Notes under the pieces: generated by a model
Seen by the model: the letters and a program-made list of their open reading frames with translations, nothing else
What the model was told of the DNA's origin: nothing
Database searches by the model: none
Shown here: positions 35,630 to 44,119 of the stretch, piece after piece
Position numbering within the stretch: the stretch's first letter is position 1
Layout: every line of letters begins with the position of its first letter
Translations under genes and position numbers: made by a program
Source: Scybalocola_A sp900557175
GTDB taxonomy: Bacteria; Bacillota; Clostridia; Lachnospirales; Lachnospiraceae
Length of the DNA stretch: 64,000 bases
Direction of reading: 5' to 3'
Assembly (NCBI GenBank): GCA_937890745.1
Contig: CALADH010000013.1
Location: 1-64,000 of the forward strand

Positions 35630-36459
35630 CATATAAGGAATTACTTGATGAAGGTGTGAGAAGACTTTCAGACGCACAGATTTTGGAGGCGTCTACGGAT
35701 GCATGGCGGCTGATGCAGTTTGTTTTTAAAATAAGCCGTCTCGATTATCTGATGAATCCGCAGAAAAATGCAGATGATGCTTTAAAGGCGCAGTATGAGG
35801 CGTGTATTTTAAAACGCAGTACCCATTATCCGCTTCAGTATATTACAAACGAGCAGAATTTTATGGGGCTGGATTTTTATGTGGATGAGCGTGTACTTAT
35901 TCCGCGTCAGGATACGGAAGTGCTTGTGGAGGAAGTTTTAGCGTATTTAAAACCCGGTATGTCGGTACTTGATATGTGTACCGGTTCCGGCTGTATTATC
36001 ACAAGCCTTGCGGCAAATAAAAAGCTTTCACGCGCTGTGGGCGCTGATCTTTCAGACGGGGCGCTTGCGGTCGCTTCAGGTAATGCCGCGGCAAACGGAC
36101 AGAAGAAAATTATGTTTGTTAAAAGTGATTTATTTGAAAATATTGACGGCTGTTTTGATATTATCGTATCCAATCCACCATATATTCCGTCGGGTGATAT
36201 TGACGGGCTGATGCATGAAGTTGGTGCCCATGAGCCGCGCATGGCTTTGGACGGCAGCGGCGACGGACTTTTATTTTACAGAAAAATTACGGAAACGGCG
36301 CCGTCATATCTTAATGAGGGCGGTATGTTGTTTTTTGAAATCGGCTGGAATCAGGCCGCAGATATATGTGTACTTTTAGAAAAAGCCGGCTTTGCGGGAA
36401 TTACTGTAAAGCAGGATTTGGCTGGTCTTGACAGAGTTGTTTACGGGCATCTGTTATAG
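35626..36459 (+). CDS. prmC: Peptide chain release factor N5-glutamine methyltransferase
   Basis: 277 residues. SAM-binding motif VLDMCTGSGCIITSLAA and the substrate motif IIVSNPPYIPSGDI, where NPPY binds the glutamine of the GGQ loop. It methylates the GGQ glutamine of release factors, and prfA lies directly downstream (29-base gap). N-terminal helical domain (YKELLDEGVRRLSD ...) is complete. Start overlaps the DUF1385 stop (ATGA). Confidence 0.95.
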   Translation: MTYKELLDEGVRRLSDAQILEASTDAWRLMQFVFKISRLDYLMNPQKNADDALKAQYEACILKRSTHYPLQYITNEQNFMGLDFYVDERVLIPRQDTEVLVEEVLAYLKPGMSVLDMCTGSGCIITSLAANKKLSRAVGADLSDGALAVASGNAAANGQKKIMFVKSDLFENIDGCFDIIVSNPPYIPSGDIDGLMHEVGAHEPRMALDGSGDGLLFYRKITETAPSYLNEGGMLFFEIGWNQAADICVLLEKAGFAGITVKQDLAGLDRVVYGHLL

Positions 36460-36488
36460 CCGGCAGTCAGTAAATAGGAGGAAAAAAG

Positions 36489-37562
36489 ATGTTTGACCGT
36501 TTGGATGATATTTTAATCCGTTATCAGCAGGTTATGGAAGAATTAAATGACCCGGATGTTGTCAGCGACCAGTTGAGATTCAGAAAGCTGATGAAGGAGC
36601 AGGCTGATTTAGCGCCGATTGCTGATAAATATACAGAATATAAGCAGACAAAGCAAAATATTGACGACAGCTTAGAGCTTCTTGAGACAGAGACAGACGA
36701 AGAAATGCGCGAGCTTGCAAAGGAGGAGCTTTCCGAGAGCAAGGAAAACCTTGAAAATATCGAGAAAGAGCTGATGATACTTCTTTTGCCGAAGGATCCG
36801 ATGGACGAGAAAAATGTTATTGTGGAAATCCGTGCCGGCGCCGGCGGCGACGAAGCGGCTCTTTTTGCCGCAGATCTTTTCAGAATGTATTCGAAATATG
36901 CCGAGGGACGCCGCTGGAAAATTGAGATGATGAGTGTCAATGAAAACGGCCTCGGCGGTTTTAAAGAAATTATTTTTATGATCAACGGAAACGGCGCTTA
37001 TTCAAGGCTGAAGTTTGAGAGCGGTGTGCACCGCGTGCAGCGTGTGCCGGAGACAGAATCGGCAGGACGTATCCACACATCGACAGCGACGGTTGCCATT
37101 ATGCCGGAGGCTGAGGATGTGGATGTGAAGCTTGACATGAATGATGTGCGCATCGATGTTTTCCGTGCTTCAGGAAACGGCGGCCAGTGTGTCAACACGA
37201 CAGACTCCGCGGTGCGTATTACACATATCCCGACAGGTATTGTCATTTCCTGTCAGGATGAGAAGTCACAGCTTAAAAATAAGGAAAAAGGTCTTAAGGT
37301 GCTCCGCTCAAGACTTTATGATTTAGAGCTTGAGAAAAAGCAGAAAGAGGAGGCTTCCTTAAGAAAAAATCAGGTCGGTACGGGCGACCGTTCTGAAAAA
37401 ATCAGAACCTACAATTTCCCTCAGGGAAGATGTACAGACCACAGAATTAAGCTGACACTTCACCGTCTTGACCAGATTATGAACGGTGATTTAGACGAAA
37501 TTATTGATAGCCTTATCGCGGCAGATCAGGCAGCGAAGCTGGCAAACATGAATGAAGAATAA
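36489..37562 (+). CDS. prfA: Peptide chain release factor 1
   Basis: 357 residues. GGQ at 231-233 ([19 protein letters not shown]) is the peptidyl-tRNA hydrolysis loop; the codon-reading tripeptide is P187-E-T189 in [14 protein letters not shown], the P-x-T form of RF1 (UAA/UAG). Length and the [11 protein letters not shown] block fit RF1 rather than RF2. Its partner methyltransferase PrmC is immediately upstream, and a strong terminator follows. Confidence 0.97.
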   Translation: MFDRLDDILIRYQQVMEELNDPDVVSDQLRFRKLMKEQADLAPIADKYTEYKQTKQNIDDSLELLETETDEEMRELAKEELSESKENLENIEKELMILLLPKDPMDEKNVIVEIRAGAGGDEAALFAADLFRMYSKYAEGRRWKIEMMSVNENGLGGFKEIIFMINGNGAYSRLKFESGVHRVQRVPETESAGRIHTSTATVAIMPEAEDVDVKLDMNDVRIDVFRASGNGGQCVNTTDSAVRITHIPTGIVISCQDEKSQLKNKEKGLKVLRSRLYDLELEKKQKEEASLRKNQVGTGDRSEKIRTYNFPQGRCTDHRIKLTLHRLDQIMNGDLDEIIDSLIAADQAAKLANMNEE

Positions 37563-37569
37563 AAAGTAA

Positions 37570-37650
37570 AAATACCCTGAACCGGGCAAGGCTGTACATT
37601 TGCAGTGACGATGTACAGCCGGGCTGTTTGGTACAGGGTATTTTTTTGGA
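37570..37650 (+). terminator. Two-stem terminator after prfA
   Basis: Outer stem AAATACCCTG (37570-37579) / CAGGGTATTT (37634-37643) followed by a T run, enclosing an inner stem GGCTGTACAT / ATGTACAGCC. The rest of the gap to 37855 holds only a short GGAGG-preceded 11-codon frame and no recognisable gene. Confidence 0.85.
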
Positions 37651-37855
37651 GGAAAAAATGAACTTTGATAAAAAAAAGGAAATGGTTATATGACGAAACC
37701 GTAAAAAGAAATAGGTTGTCCCCTGTTCACTGACGCTATATATCGTGTCGAAAGATTGTGAGCGGCATTTTTCTGAAAACTATTGAAGTTTCAGAAAATC
37801 TTTGATAAGATGTTTTATAATTCAATATGCTAAAGGAAGAAAGCGGGAGATTACA

Positions 37856-39052
37856 ATGGTTATTTCTGAAAATATGGCGGATTTGGTAAAGAACAGCTCG
37901 GCGATCCGGGCGCTTTTTGAGGAAGGCAAAGCGATGGCAAAGGTTGTCGGTGCTCAGAATGTTTATGATTTCAGTCTCGGTAATCCAAGCGTGCCGGCGC
38001 CGGAAAAAATTAAAGAGGCTGTTTTTGAAGTGCTTGACAGTGAGGATAGCCTTTTTGTCCACGGTTATATGAGTAATGCCGGTTACGAGCAGGTGCGTCA
38101 GGCGGTGGCCGATGATTTGAATGAAAAATATGGCGCATCTTATGAGATGGAGGATATTTTGATGACGGTCGGTGCGGCCGGCGGGTTAAATTGTGTTTTG
38201 AGAACACTTTTAAATGAGGGCGATGAGGTTGTCTGTTTTGCCCCGTTTTTTGGCGAATACAGAAGTTATACATCGAATTTTAAAGGCAGGCTTGTTGCTG
38301 TTCCGGCAGATACAAGCAGCTTTCAGTTAAATTTGTCGGCGCTGCCGAAGCTTCTTAATGAGCGGACAAAAGCTGTCATTATTAATAATCCGAATAATCC
38401 GAGCGGCGTGATTTATTCGTCGGAGACACTGGCGACCCTTCAGAAAATTTTGGGCGAGGCCGAGGCGCGCATCGGTCATCCGATTTATGTCATCTCTGAT
38501 GAGCCGTACAGAGAGCTTGCCTATGATGGGTATAGTGTGCCTTTTATGCCGGCGATTATTAAAAATTGTATCATATGCTATTCGTTCAGTAAGTCGTTGT
38601 CCCTTCCGGGCGAGCGTATCGGTTATTTGGCACTTTCTAAAAATATAGACGCCTATGACGAGCTTGCCCCGGCACTTGTTGTGGCAAATCGATGTCTTGG
38701 GTTTGTCAATGCACCGTCATTGATGCAGCTGGCTGTCGCAAAGTGCCTGAAAGAGAAAACGGACGTGGCAGCTTATGACAGGAACCGCTGCCTTTTGTAT
38801 GATGCGCTCACAAAGCTTGGCTTTGAATGTGTAAAGCCGCAAGGTGCGTTTTATCTTTTTGTAAAATCTCCGGTTCCGGATGAATCGGTTTTTGTCGAGA
38901 AGGCGAAGAAGCATCATCTTCTTTTGGTTGGTGCGACTGGCTTTGGTTGTCCGGGCTATGTGCGTATTGCTTACTGCGTGTCTTATGAAATGATTCAGCG
39001 GTCTCTGCCGGCTTTTGAGGCGCTGGCGCGTGAGATGGGTATTTTCGGGTGA
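37856..39052 (+). CDS. PLP-dependent aminotransferase, class I/II
   Basis: 398 residues. PLP fold motifs: TVGAAGGLNCVLRTLLNEGD, NNPNNPSGV, SDEPYRELAYDG and the Schiff-base Lys in YSFSKSLSLPGERIGYLAL. The N-terminal DFSLGNPSVPAPEKI is typical of aspartate/aromatic-type aminotransferases. Substrate is not predictable. Start at 37856 (MVISENM) behind GGGAGA; the frame is open 18 codons upstream. It is followed after 15 bases by a HisC-like enzyme, so the two are probably co-transcribed. Confidence 0.9.
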   Translation: MVISENMADLVKNSSAIRALFEEGKAMAKVVGAQNVYDFSLGNPSVPAPEKIKEAVFEVLDSEDSLFVHGYMSNAGYEQVRQAVADDLNEKYGASYEMEDILMTVGAAGGLNCVLRTLLNEGDEVVCFAPFFGEYRSYTSNFKGRLVAVPADTSSFQLNLSALPKLLNERTKAVIINNPNNPSGVIYSSETLATLQKILGEAEARIGHPIYVISDEPYRELAYDGYSVPFMPAIIKNCIICYSFSKSLSLPGERIGYLALSKNIDAYDELAPALVVANRCLGFVNAPSLMQLAVAKCLKEKTDVAAYDRNRCLLYDALTKLGFECVKPQGAFYLFVKSPVPDESVFVEKAKKHHLLLVGATGFGCPGYVRIAYCVSYEMIQRSLPAFEALAREMGIFG

Positions 39053-39067
39053 AAGGATGGTTTGTTT

Positions 39068-40123
39068 ATGAAAGCATGGGAGAAAAATGTGAGAAAGGTT
39101 GTTCCTTATACGCCGGGCGAGCAGCCGGATAAAGAAAAGATGATTAAACTGAATACAAATGAGAATCCATATCCGCCGGCGCCTGCGGTCAAGAGGGCGC
39201 TGGAGATGACAGACAGGGATTTGCTGCGCCTCTATCCGGATCCGGCAGCGTCAAAGCTTGTCAAGGCGCTGGCATGGCGCTATGATGTGGAGGAAAATCA
39301 GGTTTTTGTCGGTGTCGGCTCAGATGATGTACTGTCGGTTGCTTTTCTGACCTTTTTTAATTCAAAGAAGCCGATTTTATTTCCGGACATTACATATTCA
39401 TTTTATCCGGTATGGGCGGACGTTTATAAAATCCCGTATGAAACGCGTCCGCTTGCCCCGGACTTTTCTATAAATGCCGGTGATTATTATTGTGAAAATG
39501 GCGGCGTAGTTTTTCCAAATCCGAATGCACCGACATCAAAATACGAGGATTTATCTGTCGTGGAGGATATTGTTTCTCACAATCGGGACTGCGTTGTAAT
39601 TGTCGATGAGGCTTATATTGACTTTGCGGGGCCGTCGGCGCTCTCCCTCGTTCCGAAATATGACAATCTTTTAGTTGTGCAGACATTTTCAAAATCGCGG
39701 GCGCTTGCCGGAATGCGTATCGGTTTTGCAATCGGTCAGCCTGAACTTATCAAAGCAATGAATGATGTGCGTTACTCGATTAATTCCTACACAATGAGCC
39801 GTCCGGCGATTGAGGCGGGTGTCGCTTCAATTATTGAGGAAGGCTATTTCAGAATATGCGTTGAAAAAATAAAAGAAACGAGAGCATGGACGGCCGCACA
39901 GCTTAAAGCGCTTGGATTTACATTTTGCGAACCGTCGGCAAATTTCATTTTTGCCGCCCATCCTCATTGTCCGGCGAAAAAGATTTACGAAACACTGCGG
40001 CGTGAGGATATTTATGTGAGATATTTTGACAAGCCGGGTATCGACAACTATATAAGAATTACAATCGGCACAGACGAGGAAATGCGGACGCTGATAGAGG
40101 TTTTGAGGGAGAAGTGTCTGTGA
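39068..40123 (+). CDS. Histidinol-phosphate-aminotransferase-like PLP enzyme
   Basis: 351 residues. N-terminal KLNTNENPYPPAPAVKRALE, VFVGVGSDDVLSVAFLTFFN, VDEAYIDFAG and the PLP-Lys block QTFSKSRALAGMRIGFAIG are hallmarks of HisC and of the related CobD/tyrosine-type enzymes. No other histidine genes are nearby, so it may be a paralogue used for another amino acid. ATG 39068 is preferred; a TTG six bases upstream is closer to AAAGGA but less likely. Confidence 0.85.
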   Translation: MKAWEKNVRKVVPYTPGEQPDKEKMIKLNTNENPYPPAPAVKRALEMTDRDLLRLYPDPAASKLVKALAWRYDVEENQVFVGVGSDDVLSVAFLTFFNSKKPILFPDITYSFYPVWADVYKIPYETRPLAPDFSINAGDYYCENGGVVFPNPNAPTSKYEDLSVVEDIVSHNRDCVVIVDEAYIDFAGPSALSLVPKYDNLLVVQTFSKSRALAGMRIGFAIGQPELIKAMNDVRYSINSYTMSRPAIEAGVASIIEEGYFRICVEKIKETRAWTAAQLKALGFTFCEPSANFIFAAHPHCPAKKIYETLRREDIYVRYFDKPGIDNYIRITIGTDEEMRTLIEVLREKCL

Positions 40124-40176
40124 ATTGTACGGTATAGATGGTTTTGCATAAACAGAATAATATAGTCGTTTTAACA

Positions 40177-40205
40177 TTTACATTTTGGCCGTTTGGTAGT
40201 ATAAT
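40177..40205 (+). promoter_or_regulatory. Promoter of the DUF4214 gene
   Basis: TTTACA (40177-40182), 17-base spacer, TATAAT (40200-40205). Confidence 0.75.
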
Positions 40206-40260
40206 TCCTTTATGAGTATGTGTGTTTATCACAAAATAATTAATCAGGAGGAATGAGCCA

Positions 40261-41934
40261 ATGAAAAAAATGAATCTAAAAAAACAATGTATTCTTTTTA
40301 TGGCGGCGGCATTGATGTTTACAGGAATGCCATTAAGTGCAGCGGCGGCTGAAGCAAACGCAGGCAGCGCAGAGGCGATTGTCACAGAGACTGTTGCGGA
40401 AACTTCCGGGAGTGGGCAGACTGAGCCGGCAGAGGCAGTCGAGGGTGAGAAGAAAGAAGCCTATCAGATTGTATATAATCCGGGAGTACAGGTTAAAGTT
40501 CCGAAAAGTTTATTTGAAGGCTACAGGGGAAGTGTAAAAAAGGTCTATGCAGAGGGTATCGGTGAGATACCGGGAAGATTTTGGTATGATGATATGCTGA
40601 TTGATATTCCTTTAGACAGAGATGTCAAGAAGGGTGTTTATCCGATTGATGTGACTTTTCAGTATGACGATGTGGCATCAGGTATTATTGAACTTGTCGT
40701 GGAAGAAGATATGAAAGGCATTCATATCCTCAATTCAGTTGTAAACTTTGACGGAACTAAAGATGCCGTTTTCCGCTTTAAAAATGGTACAGGTAAAAAT
40801 AGGATTACAAAGTTAAAAGACGTATCTTTTACGGCCAGATATTGGCATGAGGGTGATGACGACAGTAAGGTTACAGGTTTTGGGCTAGACTCTGATAGAG
40901 AAAGCTATAAAAAATATGCGACCTGTGATCTTGAAAAAGGCGAATTGAGAGTTAAGAAAGATTTTTTTAAGACACAGCTTGGTCAGGGAACATGTGGTTC
41001 TAGATTAATGCCGTGGGTATACCCTGTGTCTAATATGGAATTTGAGTTAGCCAGCGGTGAAACTGTTCGAGTATTCTATGATATTACACATGAGGCCACA
41101 TTATCTAAAGATTTTAAAAATCCGGGAGACAATCGGTGGTATTTTGTAAATCATTATAAAGATGACGGCAAGCCGGTGGAGCCTGAGGAACCGGAGAAAA
41201 CCGATCCTGTTGAAGATTTTGTAAAACGCTTATATACAAATATTCTTCAGCGTGAAGCTGATGCAAGCGGACTTAAAGCTTGGACAGATGTGTTAAAGTC
41301 CGGCAAGGAACAGGGCGCCAAGGTTGCGCAGGGCTTTATTGAAAGTCCTGAATTTCAGAAAAGAAAACTTACGGACACACAATACTTGGAGATTTTATAT
41401 CAGACATTTTTTGACCGTAAGGCAGATAAGGCAGGTTTAGACGCATGGTTAGATGTGCTTGACAGCGGTTTATCAAGAATGCATGTATTTAAAGGCTTTG
41501 CGGAATCTAACGAATTTACAGAGATTTGTGAGGAATATGGCATTATCCGCGGAAACGTCACACTGACAGCGCCGATGGATCAGAATGAAGGTGTGACAAA
41601 GTTTATCGTCCGCTGCTATCGCTTATGCCTTGGCCGTGACGCTGACAAGGATGGCTTAAACAGCTGGTGTACACAGATTCTGACAGGAAAGAATACGGCG
41701 AAAGAAGCTGCACACGGCTTTGTATTCTCCGATGAATTTAAAAAGAAAAACCTTTCAGATAAAGAATATGTCAAAACAATGTACCGCGTATTCATGGACA
41801 GAGAAGCAGACCCTGCAGGCTTAGATGCATGGGTGAAAGTGCTTAAAAGCGGCAAGAGCCGTGAACATGTATTCAACGGCTTTGCGGATTCGGGCGAATT
41901 TAAAGAAATCTGCGCGGAGTATGGTATTCGTTAA
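40261..41934 (+). CDS. Secreted protein with C-terminal DUF4214 repeats
   Basis: 557 residues. Signal peptide (Lys-rich start, hydrophobic ILFMAAALMFTGMPLS, cleavage near AAAA at ~30). The middle part (to ~310) is a beta-rich region without a family I can name. The C-terminal third has DUF4214 units: FVKRLYTNILQREADASGLK and ILYQTFFDRKADKAGLDAWL, then again FIVRCYRLCLGRDADKDGLN and MYRVFMDREADPAGLDAWVK, each ending in a GFxxSxEF motif. DUF4214 is common on secreted and surface proteins and is thought to bind ligands or neighbours. No LPxTG or cell-wall anchor is visible, so it is probably released or held by the repeats. Confidence 0.88.
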   Translation: MKKMNLKKQCILFMAAALMFTGMPLSAAAAEANAGSAEAIVTETVAETSGSGQTEPAEAVEGEKKEAYQIVYNPGVQVKVPKSLFEGYRGSVKKVYAEGIGEIPGRFWYDDMLIDIPLDRDVKKGVYPIDVTFQYDDVASGIIELVVEEDMKGIHILNSVVNFDGTKDAVFRFKNGTGKNRITKLKDVSFTARYWHEGDDDSKVTGFGLDSDRESYKKYATCDLEKGELRVKKDFFKTQLGQGTCGSRLMPWVYPVSNMEFELASGETVRVFYDITHEATLSKDFKNPGDNRWYFVNHYKDDGKPVEPEEPEKTDPVEDFVKRLYTNILQREADASGLKAWTDVLKSGKEQGAKVAQGFIESPEFQKRKLTDTQYLEILYQTFFDRKADKAGLDAWLDVLDSGLSRMHVFKGFAESNEFTEICEEYGIIRGNVTLTAPMDQNEGVTKFIVRCYRLCLGRDADKDGLNSWCTQILTGKNTAKEAAHGFVFSDEFKKKNLSDKEYVKTMYRVFMDREADPAGLDAWVKVLKSGKSREHVFNGFADSGEFKEICAEYGIR

Positions 41935-41956
41935 AATGTTAATTGGATAAAAGTTA

Positions 41957-41995
41957 AAAGACCTGCAGGCACTTCGGTTTTGTAGGTCTTTATGT
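41957..41995 (+). terminator. Terminator of the DUF4214 gene
   Basis: AAAGACCTGCA (41957-41967) pairs with TGTAGGTCTTT (41981-41991), followed by ATGTTTG; a short U tract overlaps the stem. Confidence 0.75.
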
Positions 41996-42050
41996 TTGTG
42001 GAAAATTTTTTGAAAATCCTATATCATGAAAAGCGTATAGCTAAAGAGAC

Positions 42051-42079
42051 TTTTCAAAGATGTGGCATTGGGGTATAAT
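42051..42079 (+). promoter_or_regulatory. Promoter of the ATPase-nuclease cassette
   Basis: TTTTCA (42051-42056), 17-base spacer, TATAAT (42074-42079). Confidence 0.65.
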
Positions 42080-42123
42080 AAGCACAGAGAAACTATTATA
42101 AAAAAATAAGATGTATAGGGAGT

Positions 42124-43470
42124 GTGAGATATTTGCAAAAAATTATAATTAGGCATCTAGGTCCTGTAAAAACTTTGGATATGGAAATAAAAGATTTTAA
42201 TATACTTATAGGAGAACAGGCAACAGGTAAAAGTACTGTTGCAAAAGCAATATATTTTTTTAGAATTATTAAAACTACATTAACAGATTATCTTTGTCAG
42301 GTATATGATAGTGCACTTTACAAAGGCAATGATATTAGTGAGGGGTTTAATAAGGTTTTAAAGAGAGAGTTAAAGTCAATTTTTATTTCATTATTTGGAC
42401 GAAGTTGGGATTTAGACCGACGTTTATATTTAAAATATGAGTACACAAATGATATTTGGATTGATGTTAACCTTAACGGAACGTCCAGGCAGTATATAAG
42501 CGTTCGTTATTCACCAAATTTGTCACGGGAAATAAAACGGTTAGAAGGTGAAGCTTTAACTTTGCATGAGCAAAAAGCAGATGCATATTTTAGTCTTGCT
42601 TATGCAAGTAAGGAACGATTGCGTAATTATGATAATTTTAAAAATAATATAAACAGAATTTTTGATGATTACAAAGAAACATATTATATACCTGCAGGAA
42701 GAAGTATGATTACACTATTAGTTAATAATCGTTCTTTAATTGAAAGTGAAAATCTTGATTTGATAACACGGGAGTTTATGCGTATTATTGACGGTATTCA
42801 TGTAGCGTTTGCAGACGGGATTAGGAATGTGCATAAACGATATCCTGATGGTGAAAGAAAATTTGATGTTAGTAAGATATCAGAGATGTTAATTTCTGAT
42901 TTGAAAGGTGATTATCAGTATAATCCGGGTAAAGAATATATTATTATTCAGGATGAGGAGAATCATAACGAGAAAGTACAGGTGCCGATTAATTTTGCAT
43001 CATCGGGACAGCAAGAGATTTTGTGGTTGCTGAATCAATTATATATTTTGATGTTAAAAAAAGAAAATGCGTTTGTAATTATAGAGGAGCCGGAAGCACA
43101 TTTATATCCAAGTCTTCAGGATAAAGTTGTTGAATTTATTGCTTATTTTGCAAATATTAATGATAGTACTGTCATGGTGACAACGCATAGTCCTTACATT
43201 TTAACATCAGTAAATGCGTTATATTGTGCAGGAAAAGTGATTAGAGATTTTCCAAATCTGACTAAAAAAGTACATGATATTGTGGGAAATGGTTGCGAAA
43301 TTATCCCGGAAAAAATTACAGCATTAAAACTTAATAAAGATACAAGCGTACAGGAATTAATAGATAAAGAATTCGAAGAAATAAATACAGAGATGATTGA
43401 TGAAATTTCAGACAAAATCAATGAAAAGTATACAGAATTGTTTTATTTGTTATCCGAAAGCGAAGCGTGA
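42124..43470 (+). CDS. ABC/OLD-like AAA ATPase without TOPRIM domain
   Basis: 448 residues. Walker A GEQATGKST (30-38), ABC-type signature FASSGQQEIL (291-300), Walker B AFVIIEEPEAHLYPS (Glu321-Glu322) and a switch His in VTTHSPYIL (His355). These are the motifs of AAA_15/AAA_21 ATPases found in OLD, Gabija, Septu and PARIS systems. After residue ~400 there is only a Glu/Ile-rich helical tail, so the TOPRIM nuclease of OLD proteins is missing. The likely effector is the PD-(D/E)XK-type protein encoded immediately downstream. Start codon uncertain: GTG 42124 or TTG 42133, the latter better spaced from GGGAG. Codon use is markedly AT-rich compared with both flanks. Confidence 0.85.
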   Translation: MRYLQKIIIRHLGPVKTLDMEIKDFNILIGEQATGKSTVAKAIYFFRIIKTTLTDYLCQVYDSALYKGNDISEGFNKVLKRELKSIFISLFGRSWDLDRRLYLKYEYTNDIWIDVNLNGTSRQYISVRYSPNLSREIKRLEGEALTLHEQKADAYFSLAYASKERLRNYDNFKNNINRIFDDYKETYYIPAGRSMITLLVNNRSLIESENLDLITREFMRIIDGIHVAFADGIRNVHKRYPDGERKFDVSKISEMLISDLKGDYQYNPGKEYIIIQDEENHNEKVQVPINFASSGQQEILWLLNQLYILMLKKENAFVIIEEPEAHLYPSLQDKVVEFIAYFANINDSTVMVTTHSPYILTSVNALYCAGKVIRDFPNLTKKVHDIVGNGCEIIPEKITALKLNKDTSVQELIDKEFEEINTEMIDEISDKINEKYTELFYLLSESEA

Positions 43471-43481
43471 GAGGTGAGGGG

Positions 43482-44105
43482 ATGAGTAAAAAAGAAAAGC
43501 TCAAAAACAGAAATTTTACTCAGACAGGCGATTTGGCATTGGGAAAATATAATGAATTATTCGAGTGCCTTAATAAAGGAGAGAAAAGAAATCTTAAAGA
43601 TAGGAAATCTGATAAAAATTCATTTATGCCTATAGAGGTAGTAGATGAAGGCGTGTTTTTAACAGAACCTGATGGAAGATTAATTCCTGATACTGTCAGT
43701 CAGCGTAAATGCGATTTTTTGTTATACTGTAAAGATAAGCCGCAGATATGTTTCGTTGAACTCAAGGGAGAGAACATTTCAATCAAAAATAGTGATAATC
43801 CATACGACCAAATTAGTGCTACGATAGATTTTTTGAAAAGATATAATGAGTTAAAAGTTTTAGCAAATCCAACGATTGAAAAACATGCTTTTATTGTATC
43901 ACCGGGGAGGCAGAAATTTCCAAAAGGTATAGAGTCTAAAGAGAGATTTCTTTGGCGGAAGTTGCTTCAAGAAGGTTCTGAAAAAAAGAAAATGGAAGAT
44001 ATTGTGCATCATGTAAAAGTGACGAAATCGGATAGATACAGCAATAATGGGCAGATTATTTGTTCACCAAAAGCACCTGTAAAAATTCCTTTTATGAATG
44101 ATTAG
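43482..44105 (+). CDS. Putative PD-(D/E)XK nuclease partner of the ATPase
   Basis: 207 residues from ATG 43482 behind GAGGTGAGGGG; GTG 43467, overlapping the ATPase stop, is an alternative. I do not recognise a named family. The core KCDFLLYCKDKPQICFVELK contains Asp78 and Glu93-x-Lys95, and a conserved-looking Gln110 follows in PYDQISATI. This spacing matches the PD-(D/E)XK restriction-endonuclease fold. The N-terminal ~70 residues are basic and the C-terminus ends in VKIPFMND. The tight coupling to the ATPase, shared AT-rich composition and lack of such genes around suggest one functional two-gene unit, plausibly an ATP-controlled nuclease. Function is inferred. Confidence 0.75.
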   Translation: MSKKEKLKNRNFTQTGDLALGKYNELFECLNKGEKRNLKDRKSDKNSFMPIEVVDEGVFLTEPDGRLIPDTVSQRKCDFLLYCKDKPQICFVELKGENISIKNSDNPYDQISATIDFLKRYNELKVLANPTIEKHAFIVSPGRQKFPKGIESKERFLWRKLLQEGSEKKKMEDIVHHVKVTKSDRYSNNGQIICSPKAPVKIPFMND

Positions 44106-44119
44106 AAGAAAAAATAACT

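Noticed and set aside
42124..43470. Calling the ATPase an OLD nuclease or a Septu/PtuA protein
   Set aside because: No TOPRIM residues after the ATPase core, and the partner shows Glu-x-Lys nuclease motifs rather than an HNH motif.
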